Source: Stutzerimonas sp. S1 (lineage in GTDB: Bacteria > Pseudomonadota > Gammaproteobacteria > Pseudomonadales > Pseudomonadaceae). From it: a stretch of DNA of 64,000 nt. Positions 33,541 to 42,495 of this stretch are shown here, piece by piece (position 1 is the first letter of the stretch; each line of letters opens with the position of its first letter). The notes beneath the pieces were generated by a model. That model was not told the DNA's origin. It searched no databases and saw nothing but the letters and a program-made list of their open reading frames with translations. A program made the position numbers and the translations under genes. Location of the stretch: NCBI RefSeq assembly GCF_025966695.1, contig NZ_JAOEIY010000001.1, positions 630,474 through 694,473 on the forward strand, given 5' to 3'.

Positions 33541-33722
33541 AACTCCCTGGCATGTACGCCAGTCGGCGATGACCCTCTCCCGATAAGCAATACCATGGAG
33601 GCTACATGTGGGGCCGGTGTGCATGTCCGCCTGACGGAAAGCCTGAAGGTTCTCTGTAGTCGCCACCTTGAACTCTCGGGTTCAAGGGCCTACGCCGGCA
33701 GCGGCATGCTGGGGAGTCACTT
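33541..33722 (+). ncRNA. ssrS: 6S RNA
   Basis: A gene-free stretch between zapA and ygfA, the conserved position of 6S RNA. The 5' end AACTCCC is complementary to GGGGAGT near the 3' end, giving the closing stem, and the central part (CCTGACGG-AAGC, TTGAACTCTCGGGTTCAAGG) forms the upper arm and bubble. 6S RNA binds sigma-70 RNA polymerase in stationary phase. The ends are estimated from the closing stem and the -10 box, and are uncertain by a few nucleotides. Confidence 0.88.
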
Positions 33723-33725
33723 TTC

Positions 33726-34328
33726 ATGATCGCAGCCGAAGGCCTCACACGCCCGGCGCTGCGCCGCAAACTGCGAGAAGCGCGCCGCGCGCTTTCGCCC
33801 GCCCAACAGCGACTCGCCGCACGGCGACTCTATCGCCAACTGGCACAACACCCCCTGTTTCGACGCGCCCGCCATATCGCGCTTTATCTGCCGAACGATG
33901 GCGAGATCGACCCCGGCCTACTGCTACGCGAGGCGCAACGCCGAGGCAAAGCGACCTACCTGCCGGTGCTCAATCCCTGGCCACGCACCCGCATGGTGTT
34001 CCAGCGCATCAGCCACGGCGAGCGGCTATGGCCGAATCGCTTCGGGATCCATGAGCCACGGCGCTGCCTGGATCGGCAACGCCCGGTATGGGCGCTGGAT
34101 CTGCTGCTGATGCCGCTGGTGGGGTTTGACGAGCAGGGTGGGCGCCTGGGGATGGGCGGCGGTTTCTACGATCGCAGCCTTGCGTATCGCTCCATGCGCA
34201 AAAAAGGTCACAAACCGACCCTTCTCGGCCTAGCCCATGATTGTCAGAAAGTGGATCGACTGACTCTGGCGAGCTGGGATGTCCCCCTGCAAGCCACGGT
34301 GACGGACCAGCGCTGGTACGATCACTGA
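33726..34328 (+). CDS. ygfA: 5-formyltetrahydrofolate cyclo-ligase
   Basis: A 200-residue enzyme converting 5-formyl-THF to 5,10-methenyl-THF with ATP. It shows the N-terminal LRRKLREARRALSPAQQ, the IALYLPNDGEIDP segment, and the signature LMPLVGFDEQGGRLGMGGGFYDRSL with the catalytic region. It begins only a few nucleotides after 6S RNA, so the processed 6S precursor and its mRNA may be linked, as in E. coli and P. aeruginosa. Confidence 0.94.
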   Translation: MIAAEGLTRPALRRKLREARRALSPAQQRLAARRLYRQLAQHPLFRRARHIALYLPNDGEIDPGLLLREAQRRGKATYLPVLNPWPRTRMVFQRISHGERLWPNRFGIHEPRRCLDRQRPVWALDLLLMPLVGFDEQGGRLGMGGGFYDRSLAYRSMRKKGHKPTLLGLAHDCQKVDRLTLASWDVPLQATVTDQRWYDH

Positions 34329-34359
34329 ACCAGCTTGCCGCATCCCTGCGGCACACCGC

Positions 34360-34509
34360 TTAGCGGTTCTGGGCCTGTCCCTGAATGACCGGAACCAGCA
34401 AAGCGTCGTCGCTCTCGCGCTCCCAGAGACTCTGTGTGTAGCCTGTGGTAACCACGCCGAGCCCGAAGATAAGTACCAATACCCAAAGAATGTCCGGCTT
34501 GCGTTTCAT
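34360..34509 (-). CDS. Small single-TM protein, 49 residues
   Basis: An unassigned small ORF encoding a basic start (MKRKPDILW), one hydrophobic helix (VLVLIFGLGVVTTGYTQSL) and an acidic-to-polar tail ending QGQAQNR. GGAGG sits about 9 nt before the ATG, and the pattern of a membrane anchor plus short tail is coherent, so it is probably translated. I recognise no function. It converges on ygfA. Confidence 0.6.
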   Translation of the reverse strand: MKRKPDILWVLVLIFGLGVVTTGYTQSLWERESDDALLVPVIQGQAQNR

Positions 34510-34705
34510 CGTGATCGCCTCCCCCTGTCAGGCGAATGGTGCTGTCGAGTCGATGTGCTTTATCGTTCTAGGACTCGATATACGCCACTTACAGCCGCGG
34601 CATTTTCCGTGAAGCACCGGCGGTGCGCAAATCGGCGTTACGACCGATTGTCGGGGAAATTTGCCATCATGGCCCTATCGAACCGTTCGAGGGAAAGCAA
34701 AGCCC

Positions 34706-35155
34706 ATGCCGTATTGGCTAATGAAATCGGAACCCGATGAATTCTCGATTCTCGACCTGGAGCAGAAAGGCCGCGCCCGCTGGGATGGCGTGCGCAACTA
34801 TCAGGCCCGGAACTTTCTGCGCGACATGGCCGAAGGCGAGCTGTTCTTCTTCTATCACTCCAGCTGTGCCCAGCCAGGCATCGCCGGTATCGGTCGCATC
34901 GTCCGCAGCGCCTATGTCGATCCAACGGCACTGCAGACCGACAGCCCGTACTTCGATACCAAGGCACGCGCGGAAAAGAACCCCTGGAGCGCTGTCGACG
35001 TCGCCTTCGTCGAGCGGTTCCAAACGCCGCTTTCGCTGGCGAGACTGAAAGCCGAAACGGCGCTCGCACAACTGGCGCTGGTACAGAAGGGCAGCCGACT
35101 GTCGGTGATGCCGGTCAGTGCGGCGGAATGGGCCGCAATACTGGCGCTGCGCTGA
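34706..35155 (+). CDS. EVE domain protein (PUA-like fold)
   Basis: A 149-residue protein of the EVE/PUA-like family (thymocyte nuclear protein 1 type). It starts MPYWLMKSEPDEFSILDLE and carries W-GVRNYQARNFLRDM, GELFFFYHSSC-PGIAG and the aromatic cage region typical for binding modified bases. Bacterial members are thought to bind modified nucleotides or RNA; the ligand here is unknown. The ATG at 34706 has a GGGAAAG sequence upstream. It converges on the FliL-like gene with an 8-nt gap. Confidence 0.9.
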   Translation: MPYWLMKSEPDEFSILDLEQKGRARWDGVRNYQARNFLRDMAEGELFFFYHSSCAQPGIAGIGRIVRSAYVDPTALQTDSPYFDTKARAEKNPWSAVDVAFVERFQTPLSLARLKAETALAQLALVQKGSRLSVMPVSAAEWAAILALR

Positions 35156-35163
35156 ATCGTGCG

Positions 35164-35568
35164 TTACTGAATGATCAGATTGTTGAACAGCAGATCATCC
35201 ACCAGCGGCTGCCCCTCCTCCTGGATGAGGACCTCCTGTACCTGCTTGAGCGCCTCCTGCCGCAATTGCTCCTTGGCCTCGACACTACCGAGGCTCTGCT
35301 CGGTCTGCTGCGAGAAAAGCATGACCAGCTGATTGCGAATCAGCGGTTCGTGGTGCTTCACCTTGTCTTCAGCCTCTTTGTTGGCGATGCGCAGGGCGAC
35401 GTCGGCCTTGTAGTACTTGAGCCGCTCGCCGGAACCGTAATTGCCGACCATTGCCGGCACCAGCGCGTAATAGAGCGTCTTCGGGGCAGCCTCTTCGGCG
35501 GCGGAGGAACTGGCCATGGCCGGAATGGCCAGGCCAATGGCGATAAGGAAAATGAGGATGCGCTTCAC
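35164..35568 (-). CDS. FliL-like flagellar basal-body-associated protein, GTG start
   Basis: A 134-residue protein with a signal/anchor segment (about 1-20, RILIFLIAIGLAIPAMA) and a periplasmic domain resembling FliL: YYALVPAMVGNYG, LKYYKADVALRI, HHEPLIRNQLVMLFSQQ and LRQEALKQVQEVLI. The start is read as GTG at 35568, with GGAGC about 8 nt upstream; longer frames lack a good start. FliL stabilises stators, but no other flagellar gene is near, so this is a dispersed paralogue. Confidence 0.8.
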   Translation of the reverse strand: MKRILIFLIAIGLAIPAMASSSAAEEAAPKTLYYALVPAMVGNYGSGERLKYYKADVALRIANKEAEDKVKHHEPLIRNQLVMLFSQQTEQSLGSVEAKEQLRQEALKQVQEVLIQEEGQPLVDDLLFNNLIIQ

Positions 35569-35770
35569 AGGGGTGCTCCGGAGGAATCGGCCGCCAGCAT
35601 AACCAGTGCCGAAGCGCGACCCAAGCCCCCGCTTATACGCCAGCATTACAGGCGGGCATGCTCATTGTGCGTCCCCTCCAGCCTTCTAGACTGCAACGCA
35701 CCAGACAGGCCGCACGATCCGCTCAGTCGCGGGCTCGTTCGCGCTATCCGACAATCCAGAAGGAAATCCG

Positions 35771-36751
35771 ATGAAAGCTGTCCTGTGCAAAGCCTTCGGT
35801 CCGACCGAAAACCTGGTCGTGGAGGACGTCGCCAGCCCAATACCCAAGGCCAACGAGATCCTTCTCGACGTCCACACGGCGAGCGTCAACTTTCCCGACA
35901 CCCTGATCATTCAGGGAAAATACCAGTTCAAACCTCCGCTGCCTTTCTCCCCCGGCGGCGAAGCGGCCGGGGTGGTGGCAGCTGTAGGCGAGAAGGTCAG
36001 CCACCTCAAGGTAGGCGACCGCGTCATGGGGCTAACCGGCTGGGGCAGTTTCGCCGAGCAGGTAGCGGTGCCGGGCTACAATGTGCTGCCCATCCCGCCG
36101 AGCATGGACTTCGCTACCGCAGCCGCCTTTGGCATGACCTACGGCACCTCGATGCACGCGCTCCGGCAGCGCGCCGATCTGCAGCCCGGCGAAACCCTGC
36201 TGGTACTCGGCGCTGCTGGTGGCGTCGGCCTGGCGGCGGTGGAAATCGGCAAGGCGATGGGAGCGAGGGTGATTGCCGCCGCCTCCACCGCCGAGAAACT
36301 CGAAGTGGCGAAACGCGCCGGCGCCGACGAGCTGATCAACTACAACGAAGGCAGCCTGCGCGACCGCCTCAAGGAGTTTACCGGCGGCCAGGGCGTGGAT
36401 GTCATCTACGATCCGGTCGGCGGCAAGCTGTTCGAAGAGGCCTTTCGCAGCATCGCCTGGAACGGCCGCATGCTGGTGGTAGGTTTTGCCGCGGGGGGAG
36501 ACATCCCTGCATTGCCGGCGAATCTGCCTCTGCTCAAGGGCGCAGCGCTGGTCGGCGTGTTCTGGGGCGCATTTGCCCAGCGTCAGCCGCAGGACAACGC
36601 GGCCAACTTCAAGCAACTGTTCGCCTGGCATGCCGAAGGCAAACTCAACCCGCTGATTTCACAGCGTTTCACTCTGGATCAGACCGCCGAGGCGATCGAC
36701 ACGCTGAGTCAGCGCAAGGCGGTGGGCAAACTGGTGGTGCAGGTGCGCTGA
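35771..36751 (+). CDS. NADPH:quinone oxidoreductase, zinc-independent MDR family
   Basis: A 326-residue medium-chain dehydrogenase/reductase. The GroES-like N-terminal half (VLCKAFGPTENLVVEDV, F-PGGEAAGVVAAVG) is followed by a Rossmann half with LVLGAAGGVGLAAVEIGKAMGA and a DVIYDPVGG segment. No zinc ligands are visible, consistent with quinone oxidoreductases. It uses NADPH to reduce quinones or enone-type compounds; the natural substrate is unknown. It is transcribed away from the FliL-like gene. Confidence 0.9.
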   Translation: MKAVLCKAFGPTENLVVEDVASPIPKANEILLDVHTASVNFPDTLIIQGKYQFKPPLPFSPGGEAAGVVAAVGEKVSHLKVGDRVMGLTGWGSFAEQVAVPGYNVLPIPPSMDFATAAAFGMTYGTSMHALRQRADLQPGETLLVLGAAGGVGLAAVEIGKAMGARVIAAASTAEKLEVAKRAGADELINYNEGSLRDRLKEFTGGQGVDVIYDPVGGKLFEEAFRSIAWNGRMLVVGFAAGGDIPALPANLPLLKGAALVGVFWGAFAQRQPQDNAANFKQLFAWHAEGKLNPLISQRFTLDQTAEAIDTLSQRKAVGKLVVQVR

Positions 36752-36805
36752 CGCCAGTGCGCGCAGCGCAGCGTTTGGCTGCCGCGCGCACCCGCCCCAC
36801 GTAGT

Positions 36806-37300
36806 TCAGTGGGCGCTGGAGGAAGCCGCGCCCGCCTGCTGCATGCGCGCCATTTCCTGGGCATAGAGCGCATCAAAGTTCACCGGAGCCAGCATCAGCG
36901 CCGGGAACGAGCCACGGGTTACCAGGCTATCCAACGTCTCACGGGCATAGGGGAAGAGAATGTTCGGGCAGAACGCGCCGAGCGTATGGCTCATGGCCGC
37001 GGCGTCGAGTCCCTTGATCAGGAAAATGCCAGCCTGCTGCACTTCCGCGATGAAGGCGACTTCCTCACCGGTTTTCACCGTGACCGACAAAGTCAGCACC
37101 ACTTCATGGAAATCGCCTTCCAGCGCCTTCTGCTTGGTGTTCAGATCCAGGGCTACACTCGGATTCCATTCCTGACGGAAGATTTCCGGGCTCTTCGGCG
37201 CCTCGAACGATAGGTCGCGGACATAGATGCGCTGCAGGGAGAACTGCGGGCCCTGCTCGTTCTGCGCCGCCGCGGCGCCGTTGCTTGCTTGCTCAGTCAT
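36806..37300 (-). CDS. secB: Protein-export chaperone SecB
   Basis: A 164-residue cytosolic chaperone. It starts with an alanine-rich linker and then [19 protein letters not shown] and [14 protein letters not shown], followed by [27 protein letters not shown] and [11 protein letters not shown], all SecB landmarks. It holds preproteins for SecA. It follows grxC and the rhodanese gene yibN in one minus-strand cluster, the usual gamma-proteobacterial arrangement. Confidence 0.96.
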   Translation of the reverse strand: MTEQASNGAAAAQNEQGPQFSLQRIYVRDLSFEAPKSPEIFRQEWNPSVALDLNTKQKALEGDFHEVVLTLSVTVKTGEEVAFIAEVQQAGIFLIKGLDAAAMSHTLGAFCPNILFPYARETLDSLVTRGSFPALMLAPVNFDALYAQEMARMQQAGAASSSAH

Positions 37301-37350
37301 ATCTGAAGCCTTCTGGTTGTGCGTTTCGTGTTGTTTGTCTTGCTCGCGCT

Positions 37351-37608
37351 TCAGCCTCGCTGGAGCAGCGCATCGAGCCGCCCGGCGCGCTCTAGCGCGA
37401 AAAGATCGTCACAGCCGCCGACATGCTGCTCGCCGATCCAGATCTGTGGCACCGAAGTACGCCCGGCCTTGCTGGCCATCTCGGCCCGCAGCGCTGGCTT
37501 GCCATCGACGGAGATTTCTTCGTAGGCGACGTTCTTCTGATCGAGCAGCGCCTTGGCGCGGATGCAGTAGGGGCACCAGGCGGTGGTATAGATGACGACC
37601 TTGGGCAT
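37351..37608 (-). CDS. grxC: Glutaredoxin 3
   Basis: An 85-residue glutaredoxin with the dithiol site C12-P-Y-C15 in [19 protein letters not shown], the [19 protein letters not shown] cis-Pro/GG segment and normal length. It reduces disulfides with glutathione. The upstream yibN stop is 2 nt away; secB follows after about 50 nt, so all three are likely one operon. Confidence 0.95.
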   Translation of the reverse strand: MPKVVIYTTAWCPYCIRAKALLDQKNVAYEEISVDGKPALRAEMASKAGRTSVPQIWIGEQHVGGCDDLFALERAGRLDALLQRG

Positions 37609-37610
37609 GA

Positions 37611-38027
37611 TTACTTGACCACTGGCAGATTGTCGCCACGCCAGCTGGAAATCCCTCCCGACAGCTTCGCGGCAGTGAAGCCTGCCTTCTGCAGCTCGCG
37701 GCAGACCGTTCCGGCATGCTGGCCCATGGCATCGACCACGATCACGGTCTTGGCCTTGTGTTTTTCCAGCTCGCCCATGCGGCTGACCAGCTTCTCGTGG
37801 GGAATGTTCAACGCATCGACGATGTGTCCGCCGTCGAACTCCTTCTTGGCCCGCACGTCCAACACCACGCCCTCGCCACTGTTGACCAACGTGGTCAGCT
37901 CACGGGTGCTCAGGCTCTTGCCACCCTTGCGGGTCTCGGTGATGGCCAGGAGGATCAGCAGCACCACGAACGCCGTACTAAGCACATAGTGGTTAGAGAC
38001 AAATTCAATCAGGTTAGCGAGCATCAA
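37611..38027 (-). CDS. yibN: Membrane-anchored rhodanese-like protein YibN
   Basis: A 138-residue protein with one N-terminal TM helix (about 12-30, YVLSTAFVVLLILLAI) and a rhodanese-like domain (GVVLDVRAKKEFDGGHIVDALNIPHEKL). At the place of the catalytic cysteine the sequence reads VIVVDAMGQHAG, with no cysteine, so sulfurtransferase activity is unlikely; C109 in GTVCRELQ is not at the active-site position. Its role is probably structural or binding. It is first in the yibN-grxC-secB cluster. Confidence 0.88.
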   Translation of the reverse strand: MMLANLIEFVSNHYVLSTAFVVLLILLAITETRKGGKSLSTRELTTLVNSGEGVVLDVRAKKEFDGGHIVDALNIPHEKLVSRMGELEKHKAKTVIVVDAMGQHAGTVCRELQKAGFTAAKLSGGISSWRGDNLPVVK

Positions 38028-38164
38028 CGGGTACCCAGACGATAAAATGCGGGCCAGTATACACAGCCCCCTCCACCGGCTGAACCCTGACGAATCGTGA
38101 CCTTGGCGCGGTCAGTCAGTAGACTGGCCGCCCTTTTTCTGCCCCGAGCAAGGAGCCCGAAAGC

Positions 38165-39712
38165 ATGCCTGCCGCGCCTACTGCCGTGCCTAAACCCCTG
38201 GTACTGATCATCCTCGACGGCTTCGGACACAGCGACAATCCGGAATTCAACGCGATTCATGCAGCCAACACTCCGGTTTACGACCGCCTGCGCGCCACTC
38301 GCCCGCACGGCCTGATTTCCGGCAGCGGCATGGATGTGGGCTTGCCGGACGGGCAGATGGGCAACTCCGAGGTCGGCCACATGAACCTGGGCGCAGGCCG
38401 CGTGGTGTATCAGGATTTCACCCGGGTGACCAAGGCCATCCGCGACGGCGAGTTTTTCGCCAATCCGGCGATCTGCGCCGCGGTGGACAAGGCTGTCGGC
38501 GCCGATAAGGCGGTGCACATCCTTGGCCTGCTCTCCGATGGCGGTGTGCACAGCCATCAGGATCACCTGATGGCGATGGCCGAACTGGCTGCCCAGCGCG
38601 GCGCCGAGAAGATTTACCTGCATGCCTTCCTCGACGGCCGCGACACGCCGCCCAAGAGTGCGCAGAGTTCCATCGAACTGCTCCAGGCCACCTTCAGCCG
38701 CCTCGGCAGGGGTCGTATCGCCAGCCTGATCGGCCGCTACTACGCGATGGACCGTGACAATCGCTGGGACCGTGTCGAACAGGCCTACCGCCTGGTCGTC
38801 GACGGCAAGGCCGACTACCAGGCCAGCGATGCGGTGGGCGGCCTGCTCGCGGCTTACGAGCGCGGTGAGAGCGACGAATTCGTCAAGGCGACCACGATCG
38901 GCGAGCCAGTGCGTGTGGAGGATGGCGACGCGGTGGTGTTCATGAACTTCCGCGCCGACCGCGCCCGCGAGCTGACGCGCTGCTTCGTCGAGCCGCAGTT
39001 CAGCGAATTCGCCCGCGTCCGCGCCCCGCAGCTGGCGGGCTTCGTCATGCTTACCCAGTACGCCGCGAGCATCCCGGCACCGGCAGCATTCGCTCCCGAG
39101 GCGCTGACCAACGTGCTCGGCGAGTACCTGGCGAAGAACGGCAAGACCCAGTTGCGCATCGCCGAAACAGAGAAGTATGCCCACGTCACCTTCTTCTTCT
39201 CCGGCGGTCGCGAAGAGCCGTTTGCCGGCGAGGAACGCATTCTCATCCCGTCGCCGAAAGTGGCCACCTACGATCAGCAGCCGGAGATGAGCGCACCCGA
39301 AGTGACCGACCGCATCATCGAGGCGATCGAACAGCAGCGTTATGACGTGATCGTCGTCAACTACGCTAACGGTGACATGGTCGGCCACACCGGCGTGTTC
39401 GACGCCGCGGTCAAGGCCGTCGAGTGCCTGGACCACTGCGTCGGCCGCATCGTCGAGGCGCTGGAGAAGGTTGGCGGCGAAGCGCTGATCACCGCCGATC
39501 ACGGCAACGTCGAGCAGATGGAAGATGCCATGACCGGCCAGGCCCATACGGCACACACCTGCGAGCCGGTCCCGTTCATCTACGTCGGCAAGCGCCCCGC
39601 GCACATCCGCAGCGGCGGCGTCCTGGCCGATGTGGCGCCGACGATGCTGACCCTGCTGGGCCTGCCGGTTCCACCGGAAATGACCGGCCGTACCATCGTC
39701 GAGCTGAACTGA
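38165..39712 (+). CDS. gpmI: 2,3-bisphosphoglycerate-independent phosphoglycerate mutase
   Basis: A 515-residue two-domain metal enzyme of the alkaline phosphatase superfamily. The N-terminal [20 protein letters not shown] supplies metal ligands, the nucleophile is S68 in [15 protein letters not shown], and the C-terminal [10 protein letters not shown] and AHTCEPVPF contain the histidine/aspartate ligands. It interconverts 3- and 2-phosphoglycerate in glycolysis/gluconeogenesis. It starts a plus-strand run with envC, ctpA and yibQ, a common proteobacterial order. Confidence 0.96.
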   Translation: MPAAPTAVPKPLVLIILDGFGHSDNPEFNAIHAANTPVYDRLRATRPHGLISGSGMDVGLPDGQMGNSEVGHMNLGAGRVVYQDFTRVTKAIRDGEFFANPAICAAVDKAVGADKAVHILGLLSDGGVHSHQDHLMAMAELAAQRGAEKIYLHAFLDGRDTPPKSAQSSIELLQATFSRLGRGRIASLIGRYYAMDRDNRWDRVEQAYRLVVDGKADYQASDAVGGLLAAYERGESDEFVKATTIGEPVRVEDGDAVVFMNFRADRARELTRCFVEPQFSEFARVRAPQLAGFVMLTQYAASIPAPAAFAPEALTNVLGEYLAKNGKTQLRIAETEKYAHVTFFFSGGREEPFAGEERILIPSPKVATYDQQPEMSAPEVTDRIIEAIEQQRYDVIVVNYANGDMVGHTGVFDAAVKAVECLDHCVGRIVEALEKVGGEALITADHGNVEQMEDAMTGQAHTAHTCEPVPFIYVGKRPAHIRSGGVLADVAPTMLTLLGLPVPPEMTGRTIVELN

Positions 39713-39880
39713 AGCGACCGCAGCTGACAGGGCACAGCCTCCCGACCGCCAGAGTCGGGAGCGCGGAGGGTCGTATCGCCCCTCCGCTGCTGGCCGCAGT
39801 CTGCTTTCGTCTGCCGTACAGCTTGCCGCTGCTTTTTTAGGCATACTACGCCGGTCGTGATCTCTCGGTTGCCACCCTCC

Positions 39881-41128
39881 ATGTCTCGTACCGTTCTTGC
39901 ATTTGCCCTGATCTGCCTGCTCGGGCCGGCCGTTGCCGACGAGCGCGCCGAAGCACGCCAGCAGATCGAGGCCGCGCGCCAGGACATCGCCGAACTGCAG
40001 AAGCTGCTCAAGCAGATCGAGCAGGAGAAATCCGGGGTGCAAAAGCAGCTCAAGAGCACCGAGAGCGAGATGGGCCAGCTGGAAAAGCAGGTCGATACTC
40101 TGCAGCAGGAAATCGACCGCAGCGAGGCGGAGCTGGAGCGGCTCAACGAAGAGAAGACCACGCTCGAGGGCGCCCGTATCGAACAGCAGCGACTGATCGG
40201 CACCCAGGCCCGCGCCGCCTACCAGAACGGTCGCCAGGAGTACGTCAAGCTGCTGCTCAACCAGCAGAATCCGGAAAAATTCAGCCGCACCCTCACCTAT
40301 TACGATTACCTGAACAAGGCGCGCTTCGAGCAAGTCGAGAGCTTCAACGAGACGCTACGCCAGCTGGCCAATGTCGAGGCCGGCATCCAGGATCAGCGCA
40401 GCAAGCTGGCCGAACAGCAGGATGGCCTGCTCGAGCGCCGCAACCAGCTCGCCGCCGTGCGCAAGGAGCGCCAGCAGGCGCTCGCCAAGCTCAACAGCGA
40501 CCTGTCCACTCGCGAGCAGAAACTGCAGGCGCGACGCCAGGAGCAGGCGCAACTCGAACGCGTCCTCAAGACCATCGAGGAAACCCTCGCGCGCCAGGCC
40601 CGCGAGGCCGAGCAGGCGCGGCAGCGCGAGCTGCTCGCCGAACGCGAACGGCAGCAGCGTCAGTCCGGCTCGTCAGGCGCTCCCGGCCCGCTGGTGTCCA
40701 GCGCTGGCGCCAGCTTCGGCGGCCCGTTCGCCCAGGCCAAGGGCAAGCTGCCCTGGCCGGTCAACGGCCGTCTCGTCGCCCGCTACGGCACTCCGCGCGG
40801 CGGCGACGCTCGAACCAAGTGGGACGGCGTACTGATCGGTGCGGCCGTCGGCAGCCAGGTGCGCGCCGTGCATGGCGGCCGCGTGGTGTTTGCCGACTGG
40901 TTGCGCGGCGCCGGCCTGCTGGTGATCCTCGACCACGGCAATGGCTACCTGACCCTGTACGGGCATAACCAGAGCCTGCTCAAGGACGCCGGCGACATCG
41001 TCAAGGCTGGCGAACCGATCGCCACCGTTGGGACCAGTGGCGGCCAGGAAGCGGCCGCGCTGTATTTCGCCATTCGCCAGCAGGGCCGCCCCAGCGACCC
41101 TGCACACTGGTGCCGCGCGCAAGGCTAG
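39881..41128 (+). CDS. envC: Murein hydrolase activator EnvC
   Basis: A 415-residue exported protein: signal peptide (about 1-20, ending GPAVADE), a long periplasmic coiled coil (about 22-260) and a C-terminal LytM/M23 domain (about 290-415) with ARYGTPRG, GGRVVFADWLRGAGLLVILDHGNGYLTLYGHN. The domain lacks the full metal-binding set, as in EnvC proteins that activate the amidases AmiA/AmiB rather than cut murein. The ATG at 39881 is chosen for the signal peptide. CtpA follows 26 nt later. Confidence 0.92.
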   Translation: MSRTVLAFALICLLGPAVADERAEARQQIEAARQDIAELQKLLKQIEQEKSGVQKQLKSTESEMGQLEKQVDTLQQEIDRSEAELERLNEEKTTLEGARIEQQRLIGTQARAAYQNGRQEYVKLLLNQQNPEKFSRTLTYYDYLNKARFEQVESFNETLRQLANVEAGIQDQRSKLAEQQDGLLERRNQLAAVRKERQQALAKLNSDLSTREQKLQARRQEQAQLERVLKTIEETLARQAREAEQARQRELLAERERQQRQSGSSGAPGPLVSSAGASFGGPFAQAKGKLPWPVNGRLVARYGTPRGGDARTKWDGVLIGAAVGSQVRAVHGGRVVFADWLRGAGLLVILDHGNGYLTLYGHNQSLLKDAGDIVKAGEPIATVGTSGGQEAAALYFAIRQQGRPSDPAHWCRAQG

Positions 41129-41154
41129 CGCCGCCCTCACACCTGGAGTTCGAC

Positions 41155-42495
41155 ATGCTGCACCTGCGCCATTTCGCCCGACCCTCCACGCTCACCCTGG
41201 CCCTGGTGCTGGGGCTGCACGGCAGCGCCTGGGCGCAGCAACCCGCGACCGATCTGGCGCCCGCGCCAGTCGAGCTCGAGACCTCGAAGAACAAGGCGCC
41301 GCTGCCGCTGGAGGAGTTGCGCACCTTCGCTGAGGTGCTGGACCGCATCAAAGCCGCCTATGTTGAGCCGGTCGACGACAAGACACTGCTGGAAAACGCC
41401 ATCAAGGGCATGCTCAGCAACCTCGACCCGCATTCGGCCTATCTCGAGCCCGAAGCCTTCGCCGAGCTGCAGGAAAGCACCAGCGGTGAATTCGGCGGTC
41501 TGGGCATCGAGGTTGGTCAGGAGGATGGCCTGATCAAGGTGGTGTCGCCGATCGACGACACTCCGGCATCGAAAGCCGGCATCGAGGCGGGTGACCTGAT
41601 CGTCAAGATCGACGGTAAGCCGACCAAGGGCCTGTCGATGATGGACGCCGTCAGCCAGATGCGCGGCAAGCCCGGCAGCAGCATCACCCTGACCCTGGTA
41701 CGCGAAGGCGGCCGGCCGTTCGACGTCAAGCTGACCCGCGCGGTGATCAAGGTGCAGAGCGTCAAGAGCCAGCTGCTGGAACCCGGCTATGGCTATCTGC
41801 GCGTCACCCAGTTCCAGGTCAACACCGGCGAGGAAGTGGGCAAGGCGCTGGCGCAATTGAAGAAGAACAACCACGGCCAGAAGCTCAGCGGCCTGGTTCT
41901 GGACCTGCGCAACAACCCCGGCGGCGTGCTGCAGGCGGCCGTGGAAGTATCCGACCACTTCCTCACCAAGGGCCTGATCGTCTACACCAAGGGTCGCATC
42001 GCCAATTCCGAGCTGCGTTTCAACGCCGATCCGGCCGATGCCAGCGAACACGTGCCCTTGGTGATACTGATCAATGGCGGCAGCGCGTCGGCCTCGGAGA
42101 TCGTTGCCGGTGCCCTGCAGGATCACAAGCGCGGCGTGGTGATGGGTACCGACAGCTTCGGCAAAGGCTCGGTACAGACCGTGCTGCCGCTGAACAACGA
42201 TCGCGCGCTCAAGCTCACCACGGCGCTTTACTACACCCCCAACGGCCGTTCGATCCAGGCCCAAGGCATCGTTCCGGATATCGAGGTGGCACGCGCCAAG
42301 CTGACCCGCGAACAGGCGGGTGACAGCCTGCGCGAAGCGGATCTGGCGGGCCATCTGGGCAACGGCAACGGCGGCCCCGATCGGCCGAGCAGCACGCAGA
42401 TCGCTAGCGATTCGCCGCGGCCGCAGGATGACGACTACCAGCTGGGTCAGGCACTCAATCTGCTCAAAGGGCTGAACCTCACCCGCGGCCAATGA
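41155..42495 (+). CDS. ctpA: S41 carboxyl-terminal processing protease CtpA
   Basis: A 446-residue periplasmic serine protease. Signal peptide about 1-25 (ending GSAWAQ); PDZ domain about 95-185 (GIEVGQEDGLIKVVSPIDDTPASKAGIEAGDLI); catalytic core with the nucleophile in GGSASASEIVAGALQDH and the lysine in GTDSFGKGSVQTVLPL. The family degrades murein hydrolases. The ATG at 41155 has GGAG 8 nt upstream. It overlaps yibQ by 4 nt. Confidence 0.94.
   Translation: MLHLRHFARPSTLTLALVLGLHGSAWAQQPATDLAPAPVELETSKNKAPLPLEELRTFAEVLDRIKAAYVEPVDDKTLLENAIKGMLSNLDPHSAYLEPEAFAELQESTSGEFGGLGIEVGQEDGLIKVVSPIDDTPASKAGIEAGDLIVKIDGKPTKGLSMMDAVSQMRGKPGSSITLTLVREGGRPFDVKLTRAVIKVQSVKSQLLEPGYGYLRVTQFQVNTGEEVGKALAQLKKNNHGQKLSGLVLDLRNNPGGVLQAAVEVSDHFLTKGLIVYTKGRIANSELRFNADPADASEHVPLVILINGGSASASEIVAGALQDHKRGVVMGTDSFGKGSVQTVLPLNNDRALKLTTALYYTPNGRSIQAQGIVPDIEVARAKLTREQAGDSLREADLAGHLGNGNGGPDRPSSTQIASDSPRPQDDDYQLGQALNLLKGLNLTRGQ

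Noticed and set aside
35128..36804. Long plus-strand open frame (558 codons) across the FliL-like and quinone oxidoreductase genes
   Set aside because: It runs in a different frame over the oxidoreductase, whose family motifs are clear; the alternative protein is arginine/glutamine-rich nonsense.
38024..40333. Long minus-strand open frame (769 codons) across gpmI and envC
   Set aside because: It lies opposite two well-recognised genes and has repetitive low-information protein sequence; GC-rich DNA gives such antisense frames by chance.
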